DNA of 48,229 nucleotides from Methyloversatilis sp. (GTDB lineage: Bacteria > Pseudomonadota > Gammaproteobacteria > Burkholderiales > Rhodocyclaceae): contig JAGNYW010000021.1 in assembly GCA_017984755.1 (NCBI GenBank), positions 1 through 48,229 on the forward strand, given 5' to 3'. The position numbers were made by a program, and so were the translations under genes. The number at the start of each line of letters is the position of its first letter. The stretch's first letter is position 1. Below the pieces are notes generated by a model. The model did no database searches. It had not been told where the DNA came from and saw only the letters and a list, made by a program, of their open reading frames with translations. Positions 28,624 through 40,400 of the stretch are shown piece after piece.

Positions 28624-29646
28624 ATGCTCCGTCTGCTCGCTTCCCTCATCGGTTTGTCCAGCCTGCCGGCATTAGCCGCTGACGCACCGGCGGAATTCGG
28701 ATCGGCCTTCTACACCGGCCTGTCGATCAGCGTGGTGCAGGTGCGCGTCGCCAATACCGCCGGCAAGAGCTTCTTCGGTTCCGGCGTGGTGGTGGCCGAA
28801 AACGAAGTGATCACCAACTGCCATGTCACGCGACAGGCGGCACGCATCGAGGTCGCGAAGGGCGCGCTGGTGTATCCGGTGTTCGGCCAGAAGGCAGACA
28901 TGAACAACGACCTGTGCCTCCTGCGCACCGCACCGATGCCGCTGCGTGTGGCCGCGCTGCGTGAAGCGTCGTCGGTGCAGGCGGGCGAAAAATCCTTCTA
29001 TTACGGTTACTCGGGCGGGATCGAGGCGTTCTTTGCGCCCGGCCGCGTCGCCACGACACATCCGTACGAAGGCAGCGCGGTGATCGAAACGTCGAGCGGC
29101 TTTGCTCTCGGCGGGAGCGGCGGCGGCCTGTTCGACACCGAAGGCCGGTTGCTGGGCATCACGACCTTCCTCGCATCCGGCCACGCCGGCGGCTACTTCG
29201 CGATGCCGGCCGAACTGATCGCGCGCGTCAGAAAGCTTCCCGAAACCGACGTGGGGCCGATTTCCGGCCTCGCCATCTGGGAGCGCCCGGACGCCGCGCA
29301 GCCGTGGTTCCTCCGTGTTGCCCGACTCGGCACACAGTCGCGATGGGAGGCTGCGGCACAGCTTGCGCTGGCGTGGACCGTGGAAGAGCCGGACAACGCC
29401 GACGCGTGGCATCAGGCCGGCGTGGCGCTGTCGCGGGCCGAGCGGCATGCGCCCGCGCTGGACGCCCTGCAGCGTGCGCTGACGCTGTCGCCTGACCATC
29501 CGGACATACTTTTCCACAAAGCAGTCGCCCTGTCGCGCACGGGCAGCCGCATGGAAGCAGAGCGCATCCGCGAGCGGCTGGCGCTCGCGGATGCCGCGCT
29601 GGCCGAGCAACTCGGACAGGCAATAGGCTGTTTGGCTAGCTGCTAA
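28624..29646 (+). CDS. Secreted trypsin-like serine protease with TPR-like tail
   Basis: A 340-residue exported protein. The signal peptide is MLRLLASLIGLSSLPALAAD. The trypsin-like domain (about 35-210) shows His in VITNCHVTR, Asp in KADMNNDLCLL and Ser in ALGGSGGGLFD, the last a variant of the usual GNSGGP. There is no PDZ domain. The C-terminal part (about 235-335) has two TPR-like helical repeats (NADAWHQAGVALSRAERHAP, SPDHPDILFHKAVALSRTGS). ATG 28624 is chosen as the start of the signal peptide. It stands just before the tpsB-tpsA pair, on the same strand with a 61-bp gap; a role in processing the exoprotein is possible but unproven. Confidence 0.87.
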   Translation: MLRLLASLIGLSSLPALAADAPAEFGSAFYTGLSISVVQVRVANTAGKSFFGSGVVVAENEVITNCHVTRQAARIEVAKGALVYPVFGQKADMNNDLCLLRTAPMPLRVAALREASSVQAGEKSFYYGYSGGIEAFFAPGRVATTHPYEGSAVIETSSGFALGGSGGGLFDTEGRLLGITTFLASGHAGGYFAMPAELIARVRKLPETDVGPISGLAIWERPDAAQPWFLRVARLGTQSRWEAAAQLALAWTVEEPDNADAWHQAGVALSRAERHAPALDALQRALTLSPDHPDILFHKAVALSRTGSRMEAERIRERLALADAALAEQLGQAIGCLASC

Positions 29647-29707
29647 ACCGCGACAAACCTTCTAAACTCCGTCATATACAAGAACTTAAGACAAACGGGG
29701 GCCGGAA

Positions 29708-31294
29708 GTGTCGCTTATCAGAGCATGGGTGTGCTGCGCGCTTGCCAGCGGTGCAACGCTTGCCTCGGCCAACCTTCGCGCTGAAGAGATCGCCGAGGGC
29801 CCCCGTTTCGAAGTCCGCAGCTACTCGGTTGCGGGCGGCACCGTGTTCCGTCCGTCCGAGGTGGACGCGCTGCTCACGCCCTACGTCGGCAGCGAAGTGA
29901 GCTTCGCCCAGCTTGAGGCAGCCCGCACTGCACTGCAGACCGCCTACCATCAGCGCGGTTTCGGCGCTGCTCAGGTGTCCATCCCGGAGCAGGAACTGAA
30001 CGACGGCACGGTCATCCTCGAGGTGCTTGAACCGAAGCTCACCGAACTGACGCTGCAGGGCGCCCAGCATCACGACGACGAGAACATTCGGCGCAGCCTG
30101 CCGGCGCTGGCGGACGGCAGCATGCCGAATACCGAAGCCGTGGCGCGGCAGCTATCGCTGGCCAACGAAAACTCTTCGAAGCAGACCGACGTGACTTTCC
30201 GCTCGGCGCGCAAGCCGGGTGAGATCGCCGCCACTGTTTCGGTCGCCGACAGCAACCCGTTGCGCCGCTTCCTCACGGTGGACAACAGCGGCACACCCGC
30301 CACCGGCACGCACCGCATCTCGGTCGGCCTGCAGCACGCGAACCTCTTCAACCGCGACCACGTCGCGACCGTTCAATTCACCACGTCGATCGAAAAACCG
30401 TCGGAAGTCACCATTGTCGGCGTCGGTTATCGCATCCCGCTTTATGAAAGCGGCAACTCCATCGATCTGGTGGGCGGTTTTTCAAGCGTCAGTTCGGGTC
30501 AGGTGCAGGTGCTCAACACGACGGCCAGCGTGTCGGGCAGCGGCCGCATCTTTTCGGCGCGTTACAACTGGCATCTGCCGCGCATCGGCGAACTTTCGCA
30601 GCGCGTGAGCATGGCAGCGGACTGGCGCGATTTCGACAGCAGTTTCCAGCTCGACAATGCGCCCGGCAATCAGGTGCCGCGCGTCATCACACACCCGATC
30701 TCGCTGTCCTGGAGCGGCAACTGGCGCAACGACCTGCGCGAAGCCGGCCTGAATGTCAGCGTCGCACGCAACCTGCAGGGCGGCGAACATGGCCGGGACG
30801 CCGATTTCAACATCCTGCGGACCGGTGCCAATGCTCGTTTTGCCGTGATGCGCGCCGGCGCGTCCTGGTTCCAGCTGCTGCCGCGCGACTGGCGCATTCG
30901 CCTTCAGGCCCAGGCGCAATACACCCGCGACGAACTCGTGTCGGGCGAACAGCTCGGTGTGGGCGGCGCCGATTCGCTGCGCGGTCTGCGCGAGCGGGTG
31001 CTGGCCAATGACAGGGGCTGGCGTGCCGGCATCGACTTCGACACGCCGGCCTGGACACACGACACATGGGTGATGCGCGGCGTGCTGTTCGGCGACCTTG
31101 CACATCTTTACAGAGTGAATCCGCTGCCGGGAGAGAATTCAGGCGACGGCGTTGCGTCGGCAGGTATCGGCTTGCGCGTCAACTATTCCACATGGCTTTC
31201 CGGCCGTGTCGATTACGCTCGACTGGTCGACGGTACGCAGGATTACGCCTCAGGCAGCCACCGCGTGCATGCATCCTTCAGCCTGAGTTTCTAG
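29708..31294 (+). CDS. Two-partner secretion outer-membrane transporter TpsB (ShlB/FhaC family)
   Basis: A 528-residue Omp85-superfamily pore that secretes the TpsA protein. After a signal peptide (ending near LRAEE) comes a POTRA_2 domain (FRPSEVDALLTPYVG, FAQLEAARTALQTAYHQRGF, GTVILEVLEP), a second POTRA-like segment, and a 16-strand barrel. The barrel has the L6-type motif SLRGLRERVLANDRGW and ends in Phe (HRVHASFSLSF), the usual BAM signal. The start is GTG 29708 with a G-rich ribosome site. tpsA follows after 163 bp on the same strand. Confidence 0.93.
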   Translation: MSLIRAWVCCALASGATLASANLRAEEIAEGPRFEVRSYSVAGGTVFRPSEVDALLTPYVGSEVSFAQLEAARTALQTAYHQRGFGAAQVSIPEQELNDGTVILEVLEPKLTELTLQGAQHHDDENIRRSLPALADGSMPNTEAVARQLSLANENSSKQTDVTFRSARKPGEIAATVSVADSNPLRRFLTVDNSGTPATGTHRISVGLQHANLFNRDHVATVQFTTSIEKPSEVTIVGVGYRIPLYESGNSIDLVGGFSSVSSGQVQVLNTTASVSGSGRIFSARYNWHLPRIGELSQRVSMAADWRDFDSSFQLDNAPGNQVPRVITHPISLSWSGNWRNDLREAGLNVSVARNLQGGEHGRDADFNILRTGANARFAVMRAGASWFQLLPRDWRIRLQAQAQYTRDELVSGEQLGVGGADSLRGLRERVLANDRGWRAGIDFDTPAWTHDTWVMRGVLFGDLAHLYRVNPLPGENSGDGVASAGIGLRVNYSTWLSGRVDYARLVDGTQDYASGSHRVHASFSLSF

Positions 31295-31344
31295 GCGGGA
31301 CACAACGACAGGCGACACCACAGTCGCCGCTTCCATACATGACT

Positions 31345-31362
31345 GCCCGCATCGCAGCGGGC
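31345..31362 (+). terminator. Hairpin plus T-run between tpsB and tpsA
   Basis: GCCCGC (31345-31350) and GCGGGC (31357-31362) enclose a 6-nt loop and are followed by GTGTTTTC. This is the most terminator-like element in the window and could lower tpsA transcription relative to tpsB. Confidence 0.55.
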
Positions 31363-31397
31363 GTGTTTTCGGGGTTGGCCCGCTGCTGCCGCAGCTT

Positions 31398-31420
31398 GAT
31401 CACCTGAACTGCGGGTGATC
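31398..31420 (+). promoter_or_regulatory. Inverted repeat in the tpsA leader
   Basis: GATCACC (31398-31404) and GGTGATC (31414-31420) form a perfect 7-bp stem with a 9-nt loop, 37 bp before the tpsA ATG. It may be an operator, or an RNA stem influencing tpsA expression. Confidence 0.4.
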
Positions 31421-31457
31421 GTGTTCACGGTCGTACGGAGAAGAACTTGAGGTCAAA

Positions 31458-34400
31458 ATGAACAAGGGGCGCTACAGACTGGTTTTTTCCGCCGAGAAGG
31501 GCACTTATGTCCCTGTGCCGGAAGAAGCCAAGGCATGCGGCAAGGGCGGCGGCGCACGCGCGCTGCGGCGCATGGTCGCTGCACTGGCAGCAGCCCTGCC
31601 CGGCCTGGTCATCGCCAACCCGGGCGGTCACCAGATCATCCATGGCCAGGTCGGCGTTCAGCAGCAGGGCGCCACGCTGAACATCACGGCCAGCGATCGT
31701 GCGGTCATCAACTGGCAGCAGTTCTCGATACCGCCGGGGGAAACGACCCGCTTCATCCAGCCCAGTTCGACCGCATCGGTGCTCAACCGCGTGGTCGGCC
31801 AGGATCCGTCGAAGATTCTCGGCAACCTCATCGCAAACGGTCGCGTCTTTCTGATCAATCCCAACGGCGTGTTGTTCGGCGCCGGTGCGAAGGTCGACAC
31901 CGCCGGGCTGGTGGCGTCGACGCTCAACATCAAGACCGAAGACTTCCTCGCCGGCAGGATGAAATTCGACGCCGACGGCGCGGCCGGCAAGCTGCGCAAT
32001 GAAGGCACGCTCAGAACCACGGGCGGACCGCTGATCCTCATCGCGACCGACGTCGAAAACACCGGCATCATCACGGCGGAAAATGGCGACATCGTGCTTG
32101 CCGCCGGCAAGAGCGTCGAGATCGCCGATCCGCATCAGCCCTCGCTGCGGGTGAAGATCGAAGCCGGTGGCCAGGCCATCAACCTCGGCCAGCTGATCGC
32201 CAGCGGCGGCAATGTCGGCATGTTCGGCGCGGCGCTGACACAGGCTGGCAAGATCAGCGCAACAGGCGCACATGTCGGGACGGACGGGCGCATCGTGCTG
32301 CGCGGATCGAAGTCCGTCACACTGACCGCTCAATCCGAAACGAAGGCAGTAGCGGCGGACGGTGCCGGCGGGCAAGTCAACATCAGTGCGCCCGAGGTAA
32401 AGGTCGAAGCCGGTGCGCAGGTCGATGCCAGCGGCACCCGCGGTGGATCGATCGCCATCGAGGCCGTGCACCGCGCCACGGTCGAAGGCACGCTGCGCGC
32501 CACCGGCAGCAGCACGCCGGCTCCCGCAGCGGCGCCCGTCACGGCCACATCCGATGGCGCGCCCGACCTCGCACTGCCGGTCACGGCGGCGGGCCCGGTG
32601 ACAAAGTCGGCGCCAGCGCCGGCCGATGCCGGAAAGGGCGGGCAGATCGTCGTCACGGCCGAAACCGTGGTGCTCGACGGTGAAGCCACGCTCGATGCAT
32701 CCGGCGACAGCGGCGGCGGCTCGGTGCTGGCGGGCGGCGACTGGCAGGGCGCAAATGCCGGCGTGCGCAACGCGCAGTTCACCTGGGTGGGCCCGAAAGT
32801 CAGCCTGCTGGCCGACGCACTGCTGGAAGGCGATGGCGGCAAGGTGGTGGTGTGGGCCGATCAGGCCACGGCATTCGCCGGCAACATATGGGCGCGCGGT
32901 GGCAGCCAGGGCGGCAACGGTGGCGAGGTGGAAGTGTCGGGCAAGCTCGCCCTGCTCTACCGCGGCCGGACCGACACCAGCGCCGCACGCGGACGCAACG
33001 GCATGTTGCTGCTCGATCCGCTGGCCATCGTCATACAGGGCGGCAGCGGCGACGGCAGCAACGACGGCAGCCTGATTTTCAGCGGTGGCGTGACGCCCGG
33101 GACGATCACGGCAGAAGCACTCGGCCCCACGGTCATTTTCGAAAGCGAGATCGAAGAACAGAGCAAGACCACCGACATCATCCTGCGCGCGCTGCGCTCG
33201 GTCACGGTCGGCGGAAGTTCGTTCAACTACACCGGAAGCGGCAACCTCGCCGGAGAAACGGCCGGTGCGCTGGCGCTTGCCACCGGCAGCAGCCTGCTGA
33301 TCGAAACGCGCAATATCGGTGGCGAAGAAGGCGGGCCGAGCGCAGGCATCGACCTCGTGACCGGCGGCGCACATGGCGCCAACCTGCGCATCATCACGCA
33401 GGGTGCCGGCAACATCACGATGCAGACCGGCTACAGCAACGGCACGGCAGTCGGAAATCAGCGCGCCGACATCATTGTCCCGGTGCTCACCGCAGGCGAG
33501 GGCAACATCCTGCTTCGCACCATACGGGGTACCGGGTCCACGATCCAGTTCCGCAATGCGGTCACGACGGAAGGTGTGCTGCAGACGGCGGCCGACTCGC
33601 ACACCGGCGCGCAGCGTCTGCAGGGCACCGCCGGCGTCGCGATCGACGGCGACTACACGCTGGACAACGGCACGCTGGATATCGACGGCACGACTGCAGC
33701 GATCTCCGGCATGCTGTCCCTCTCCGGCACGCTGGACGGCAGTGCCCCGCTCACGCTCGGCGGGCTGACCTGGTACAGCGGCGTCATGACCGGCACCGGT
33801 GCCGTCACGCTGACGGGTGCAGGCGAACTGCCGCCGAATTTCAACTACCGCTATCTCGACCGTACGCTCAACGTCGCGGGCACCCTGGACCTGAAGAACA
33901 ACCTTCAGCTCTACATCCGCAACGGCGGCACCCTGCACCTCACGTCGACCGGCGTGCTGCAGTCAACAACGCATGACGGCAACATCTACTTCAACAGTGG
34001 CGCCAGTGGCACGGCGCTGTTCAGCGCAGACGCCGGCGCACAGGTCAGTGTTGCCGCCGGACGGCAGCTCAGCCTGTACTCCGACAACAATGTCGGCAAC
34101 CAGATTTCAGCCAGTTTCACGACCAGCGGTGCAGGAACGCTTGCGCTGACCGGCGGACGCTTCACGCTGACCGGCAATTCGGTGATCAGCGGCAGCGGCA
34201 ACTTCGCAATGGCGGGTGCCGACCTGTTCGGCAGCGGCAACCTGACGCTCGGCAACAACTTCCGCTGGCTCAATGGCGGCATGTATGGCGATGGTGTCAC
34301 CCGCATCACCGGTCAGGCCCAGCTGCCACAGGCAGCCGGCAACAGGTTCATCCAGCGCAGGCTGGAGGTGTCTGGCACGCTCGACGCCAACAACAACCAG

Positions 34401-37400
34401 TGGTTGTACGTGCAGAACGGCGGCGAGTTGCACATCACGTCGACCGGCACGCTGCGCTCGGTGACGCACGACGGCAACATCTACCTGCAGGCCGGCGGCA
34501 GCGGCAGTGCCGCGTTCAGCGCCGATGCTGGCGCCCGGATCGATGCAGGTGCCACGCGCACGCTGAACCTGTTCTCGGACGGCAATGCCGGCAACACCTT
34601 CTCGGCCGATCTCGACCTGACCGGCGCGGGCAGTCTTGCATTCAGCGGAGGCCTGATCACGCTGACCGGTGATTCATCGATCGGCGGCGCCGGCCTGTTT
34701 GCAATGACTGGCGCGGATCTTGGCGGAGGCGGAAATCTCGACATCGACAGCCGCTTCGTCTGGACGGGCGGCTCGATGGGCGGCAGCGGCATCACGCGCA
34801 TCGGCGGGCTCGCGTCGCTGCCGCAATCGAACGCCAACAAATTCCTGCAGCGCAGGCTCGAAGTCAGCGGCACGCTCGACGCGGACAACAACTACTGGCT
34901 CTACGTCCAGGCTGGCGGCACGCTGCACCTGACCGCAACCGGCCGACTGCGCAGCACGACGAACGACGGCAACATCTATCTGCAGGCCGGTACCACCGGC
35001 ACCGCGCGCCTCACGGCGGTCGCCGGTGCGGAAATCGATGTCGCGGCAGATCGCACGCTGAACCTGTTGTCGGACAGCAACGTCGGCAACGAAATGTCGG
35101 TCAATGTCGATCTGACCGGGTCCGGCACCTTTGCCCTGAGCAACGGCAACATCACGCTGACCGGCGATTCCGTCATTGGCGGCACGGGACTGCTGGCGCT
35201 GACCCGATCCAATCTTCTGGGCGCCGGCAATCTCGACATCGACACCGCCTTCAGCTGGACCGGTGGCGGGATGTACGGCACCGGCACGACGCACATCAGC
35301 GGCCATGCCTCGATGCCGCAGATCACGGCCAACAAGATCCTGCAGCGGCGGCTGGAAATCTCCGGCACGCTGGACGCCGACAACAACTACTGGCTGTACG
35401 TCCAGAACGGCGGCGCGCTGCACCTGACATCGACGGCCATCCTGCGCTCGACTACGAACGACGGCCATGTCTACTTCGACGCAGGCGCCAGCGGCGTCAC
35501 ACTGTTCAGCGCCGATGCAGGCGCCACCGTCGACATCGCCGACGGCCTGACGTTGCGCCTGTTTTCGGACAACAACCTCGGCAACCAGTTTTCAGCACGC
35601 CTGAACGTGACCGGCGCCGGCGCACTCGCGATGACCAGCGGTCGTTTCACGCTCGAAGGCGATTCCGTCATCGGCGGCACCGGCACGTTCAACCTGTCGA
35701 ACACCGATCTGGTCGGCAGCGGCAACCTGATGCTGCGCGACAACTTCAACTGGCTGAGCGGCAATATGGGCGGTACCGGCCGCACCGTGCTCGATACCTC
35801 GATCACGCTGAGCGGTACGCGCATCATCGATCGCGAACTGGTCATTGCCGAAGGCCGCACGCTGCTGCTGAACGACAACGCCGTGCTGCGCGGTTCGAGT
35901 TCCGCGACCGGTGGTGGCCGACTGACTGCACTGGGCACGCTGGCCAAGGGTGAAGGCAGCGGCAATGCCTACCTGCAATACCTGGACATCGGCGGCAACA
36001 TCCAGAGCCGCGGCGGACTGTTGCGACTGCATGGCTACAGCGACGGCCAGGGCGCCTCGATCGGCGGGATGAGTGTGTCGTCGCTGAACGGCGGCGATCT
36101 GCTGATGGAATCCGGCACCTTCAATGTGGCCGGGCAGCCTCTGCAGATCGCGGCAGATTCGACGCTTCAGCTGTCGGCCGGCACGGTTCATCTCGACGGC
36201 GCACAGATCGCCGGGGCGGGCACCTTCCTCGTGTCCGGCGGCACGCTGCTCGTGAACGCCGATTCGGGCATCACGAGCCGCTTCACGATGACAGGCGGCA
36301 CGCTGGCAGGCGCCGCAGACTTCACGATCGGCAACGCTTTCGACTGGTCGGGTGGCACCATGTCCGGTACCGGGCGCACCGTGTTGTCGGCAGGCACGAT
36401 GGCAACCGTCGGTCCGGCGAGCGCCTACAAGTTCCTGCATCGCCGGCTTGATGTCGCCGGCACGCTGACCTTCGGAAACAGCACCAACTACGATTTGTAC
36501 ATCCGCGATGGCGGCACGCTGCACGTCACGGACACCGGTACCCTGGCAACGTCGGCCAATGGCTACATCTATCTGAACGAAGGCAGCAACGGCAGCAACA
36601 ACGGCAGTGTCGCCATCACTGCCGACGCAGGTGGGCGAATCGCCGTCGCGGACGGCACTGCGCTTTTCCTGACGGCAGACGGCACGGCCAGCAATTACCT
36701 CCGCGGCAACTTTGCGCTGAGCGGGCCCGGCGCCGTTCAGTTCAACAGCGGTCTGTTCACCGTCGATCAGGCGAGCGAATTCAGTGGTTCCGGTGTGCTG
36801 CGGCTCAATGGCGGCACGCTGGCCACCAACGCCGCCACGCAGATCGCCAATCTGGAAATGACCGGCGGTACGCTGGACGGCACGGCCACCTCCACGCTGG
36901 GTCAGTTGCTGTGGCAGTCCGGCACGATGATCGGCACGGGCACGACCGTGCTCGCCGGCAATGGCGCGATCAACAGTGCATCGGCGTACAAGTACCTGCA
37001 GCGCCGGCTTGAAGTCGCCGGCATGCTGACCCTCGGCAACAGCACCAATTACGACCTCTACATCCGTGACGGCGGCACGCTGCATGTCGCTTCGACCGGC
37101 ACGCTGGCCACCTCGTCGAATGGCTACATCTATTTCAATGAGGGCTACAACGGCAGCAACAACGGCACAGCCGCGCTGACATCGGCGGCGGGCGGGCGGA
37201 TTGCCGTCGCGGACGGCACAACGCTGTTCCTGACTGCGGACGGTGCAGCGAGCAATCTGATCAGCGGCAATTACGCCCTGACAGGTCCGGGTGCGGTGCA
37301 GATGAATTCCGGCCTGTTCACCATCGACCAGGCGAGCGCGTTCAATGGCTCCGGCGTGATGCGGCTCAATGGCGGCACGCTGTTCGCCGGCGCCACGACC

Positions 37401-40400
37401 GGCATCGCGAATCTGGAACTGACCGGCGGCACGCTCGACGGCAACGCCACGGTCACGCTGGGCCAGTTGCTTTGGCAGTCGGGCACGATGAGCGGGACCG
37501 GTACGGCCGTGCTCGCCGGCAACGGCACGATCAACAACGCGTCGGCCTACAAGTACCTGCACCGCCGACTCGAAGTGGCCGGCACGCTGACCTTGGGCAA
37601 CAGCACCAATTACGATCTGTACATCCGCGACGGCGGCACACTGCACATCGCGTCGACCGGCACGCTGGCCACCTCATCGAACGCATACATCTACTTCAAC
37701 GAAGGTTACAACGGATCGGGCAACGGCCTGGCGCAGCTCTCGGCAGGGGCGGGCGGACGCGTTGCCGTGACCGAAGGCAGCACGCTTTTCGTGTCTGCGG
37801 ACAGTTCGTCGAACAACGTCATCGGCGGCGATTTTCTGTTCGCGGGGCCGGGCGCCGTGCAGCAGACCGGCGGCACTATCACGGCCGACCTCGCCACGCA
37901 GATCGCGGGTCCCGGTCTGCTTCGCCTGAGCGGGGGCACCCTCGCCGCCACTGCGGCGACCGGCATTGCCAATCTGGAACTCAGCGGCGGCACGCTCGGC
38001 GGAACTGCCGACGTCACCATCGGCAACCGCTTTACCTGGAACAGCGGTTCGCTGTCCGGTGGCGGCGTTCTCGCGCTTGCGGGCACGTCCACCATTGCAT
38101 CGACCAGCGCCTACAAGGACAGCTCGCGTGAAATCCGCGTCACCGGCAACCTGACGGTTGCCGACCAGAACAGCTACGCGCTGCGCCTTAACGGCGCACG
38201 CCTCGCAATCGCCGCGGGCGGCAGCGTCGTGCTCGAGAACGATGCACGCGTCACGCACACCACCACCGGCCGAATCGACAACGCAGGTCTGCTGGTCAAG
38301 CGCGGACCGATCGGACTGACGCTGGCAATGCCGCTGACCAATACCGGTACGCTGCGCGTCGAAGAAGGTGTTCTGACGGCAAGTGCGTTCCCGATCAACG
38401 ACGGTCGGATAACGCTGTTGAACAACGCCACTCTGGCCACCGGCAACGCCAACCTGCTGAACAACGGCAGCATCGACGGCATCGGCGCGATCAATGTCGG
38501 CACCGGGACGCTGACCAATGCCGGCCTGCTCCAGCCCGGCAGCGCGGGTTCGGCAGGTCTGCTGAGCATTCAGGGCAATCTGGTGCAGACCGCGGCCGGA
38601 TCGCTGGAAGCCGATCTGCTGGGCACATCGCTCGGGCAGCAGGACGGGCTGCAGGTCAGCGGCAGCGTGGCACTCGGGGGCGATCTCATCATCACGCCGG
38701 CGGCCGGTGTCACGCTCGGTGCGCAGGACCGCTACACCGTCCTCTCCTGTTCGACCGACGGTTGCCTGACAGGCAGTTTCGCAAGCATCGACACCAACGG
38801 ACTCACGGCGACGGCCACCACGTTCTCGAACGCGCTGAGCTTTGCCACCGGCACCATTTCCAGCACCTGGACGTCGGCATCGTCGGGCTTCTGGGACGTT
38901 GCCGCCAACTGGGCCGGCGGACTGATTCCGACCGCCGGCAACGATGTCGTCATCGATCAGGCGGGTGACCTCACTGTCACCGTGCGTACCGCAACCAGCG
39001 GACCGTTCACGGTCAACAGCCTGTTCTCGAACGAGAACATCTCCATCATCAGCGGCGGACTGACGCTGATCGACGACTCGCTCATCAACGGCGTGCTGTC
39101 GGTATCGGGCGGCACCCTGAACATAGGCGCAAAGCTCGATCTGAACCGACTGTCGCTGAGCGGCGGGACGGTGACCGGTGGCGTGCTGAACCTCCTCGGC
39201 GCGCGATCGGGGATCGCCGGTGGCAATCTGAACAATGTCGCGGTGGCGATCGGCGGCGCCGGACTCGAAGTGACCGGCGGCATCATGAACAACGTGACGC
39301 TGGGCAAGCTCGCCAGCGTCACCGGCAATTCACTTGTCACGATCAGCAACGGCGGCTTCCTGGAAGCCCGCGGCACGCTCACGCTCGACGGCGCCACCGT
39401 CCGTCTGGCCAGCACCGGCAATTGGACCTATCTGCGCGGCAACACCAGCGCCGGTCTCACCACGCTCAACATCGCCGGCAACGGCACCATCGATTTCGCC
39501 GGCAGCGCCATCTACAACAGCTTCACCGCCTGGCACGGCAACAGCACACTCAACATCGGCACCGGAATCAACCTCACCGGCACGCAGTCCGCCGACATCT
39601 TCATGGGCACCGGCGGCACCTTCTCCGGTACCGCCATCGCCGCCGCAACCGGCAAGACCTTCGAATTCAGCGGCAGCAACTGGAACAACGCCGGCACCCT
39701 GCGCGCCGCAGGCGGCATCGTCTCGCTGACATCCAGCAGCGGCACGACCTGGGCCTCCTCCGGCACGCTCGATCTGGACAGCGGCTCACTCAACCTCGGC
39801 GGCACCTTCAACACCGCTTCGTTCAATTCCCTCGACCGCGACGGCGTCGCCGCAGGCGCCCTCTCCATCACCGGAGCACTGAACAACACCAACGCCACAC
39901 TGCTGCTCGACGACTCCACCGGCGCCGTGCTGCTCAGCGGATCGATCACCGGCGGCGCCATCCGCGCCAACAACCCGGCCGGTGGTGCGCTCGTCATGAA
40001 TGGCGTCGGCTACCTCATCGACACCACGCTCGCCAATGTGGATGGCGTCGCAGGCTCCGGCCTGTACACCATCGACAACGGCCAGAGCATGGAAGCCCGC
40101 GGCACGCTCACGCTCGACGGCGCCACCGTCCGTCTGGCCAGCACCGGCAATTGGACCTATCTGCGCGGCAACACCAGCGCCGGTCTCACCACGCTCAACA
40201 TCGCCGGCAACGGCACCATCGATTTCGCCGGCAGCGCCATCTACAACAGCTTCACCGCCTGGCACGGCAACAGCACACTCAACATCGGCACCGGAATCAA
40301 CCTCACCGGCACGCAGTCCGCCGACATCTTCATGGGCACCGGCGGCACCTTCTCCGGTACCGCCATCGCCGCCGCAACCGGCAAGACCTTCGAATTCAGC

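Noticed and set aside
31425-33938. Long minus-strand frame at the start of tpsA, and similar ones at 35592-37646 and 45789-47081
   Set aside because: They mirror the repetitive Gly/Thr-rich tpsA frame, have Ala/Arg/Val-rich low-information translations and no start signals.
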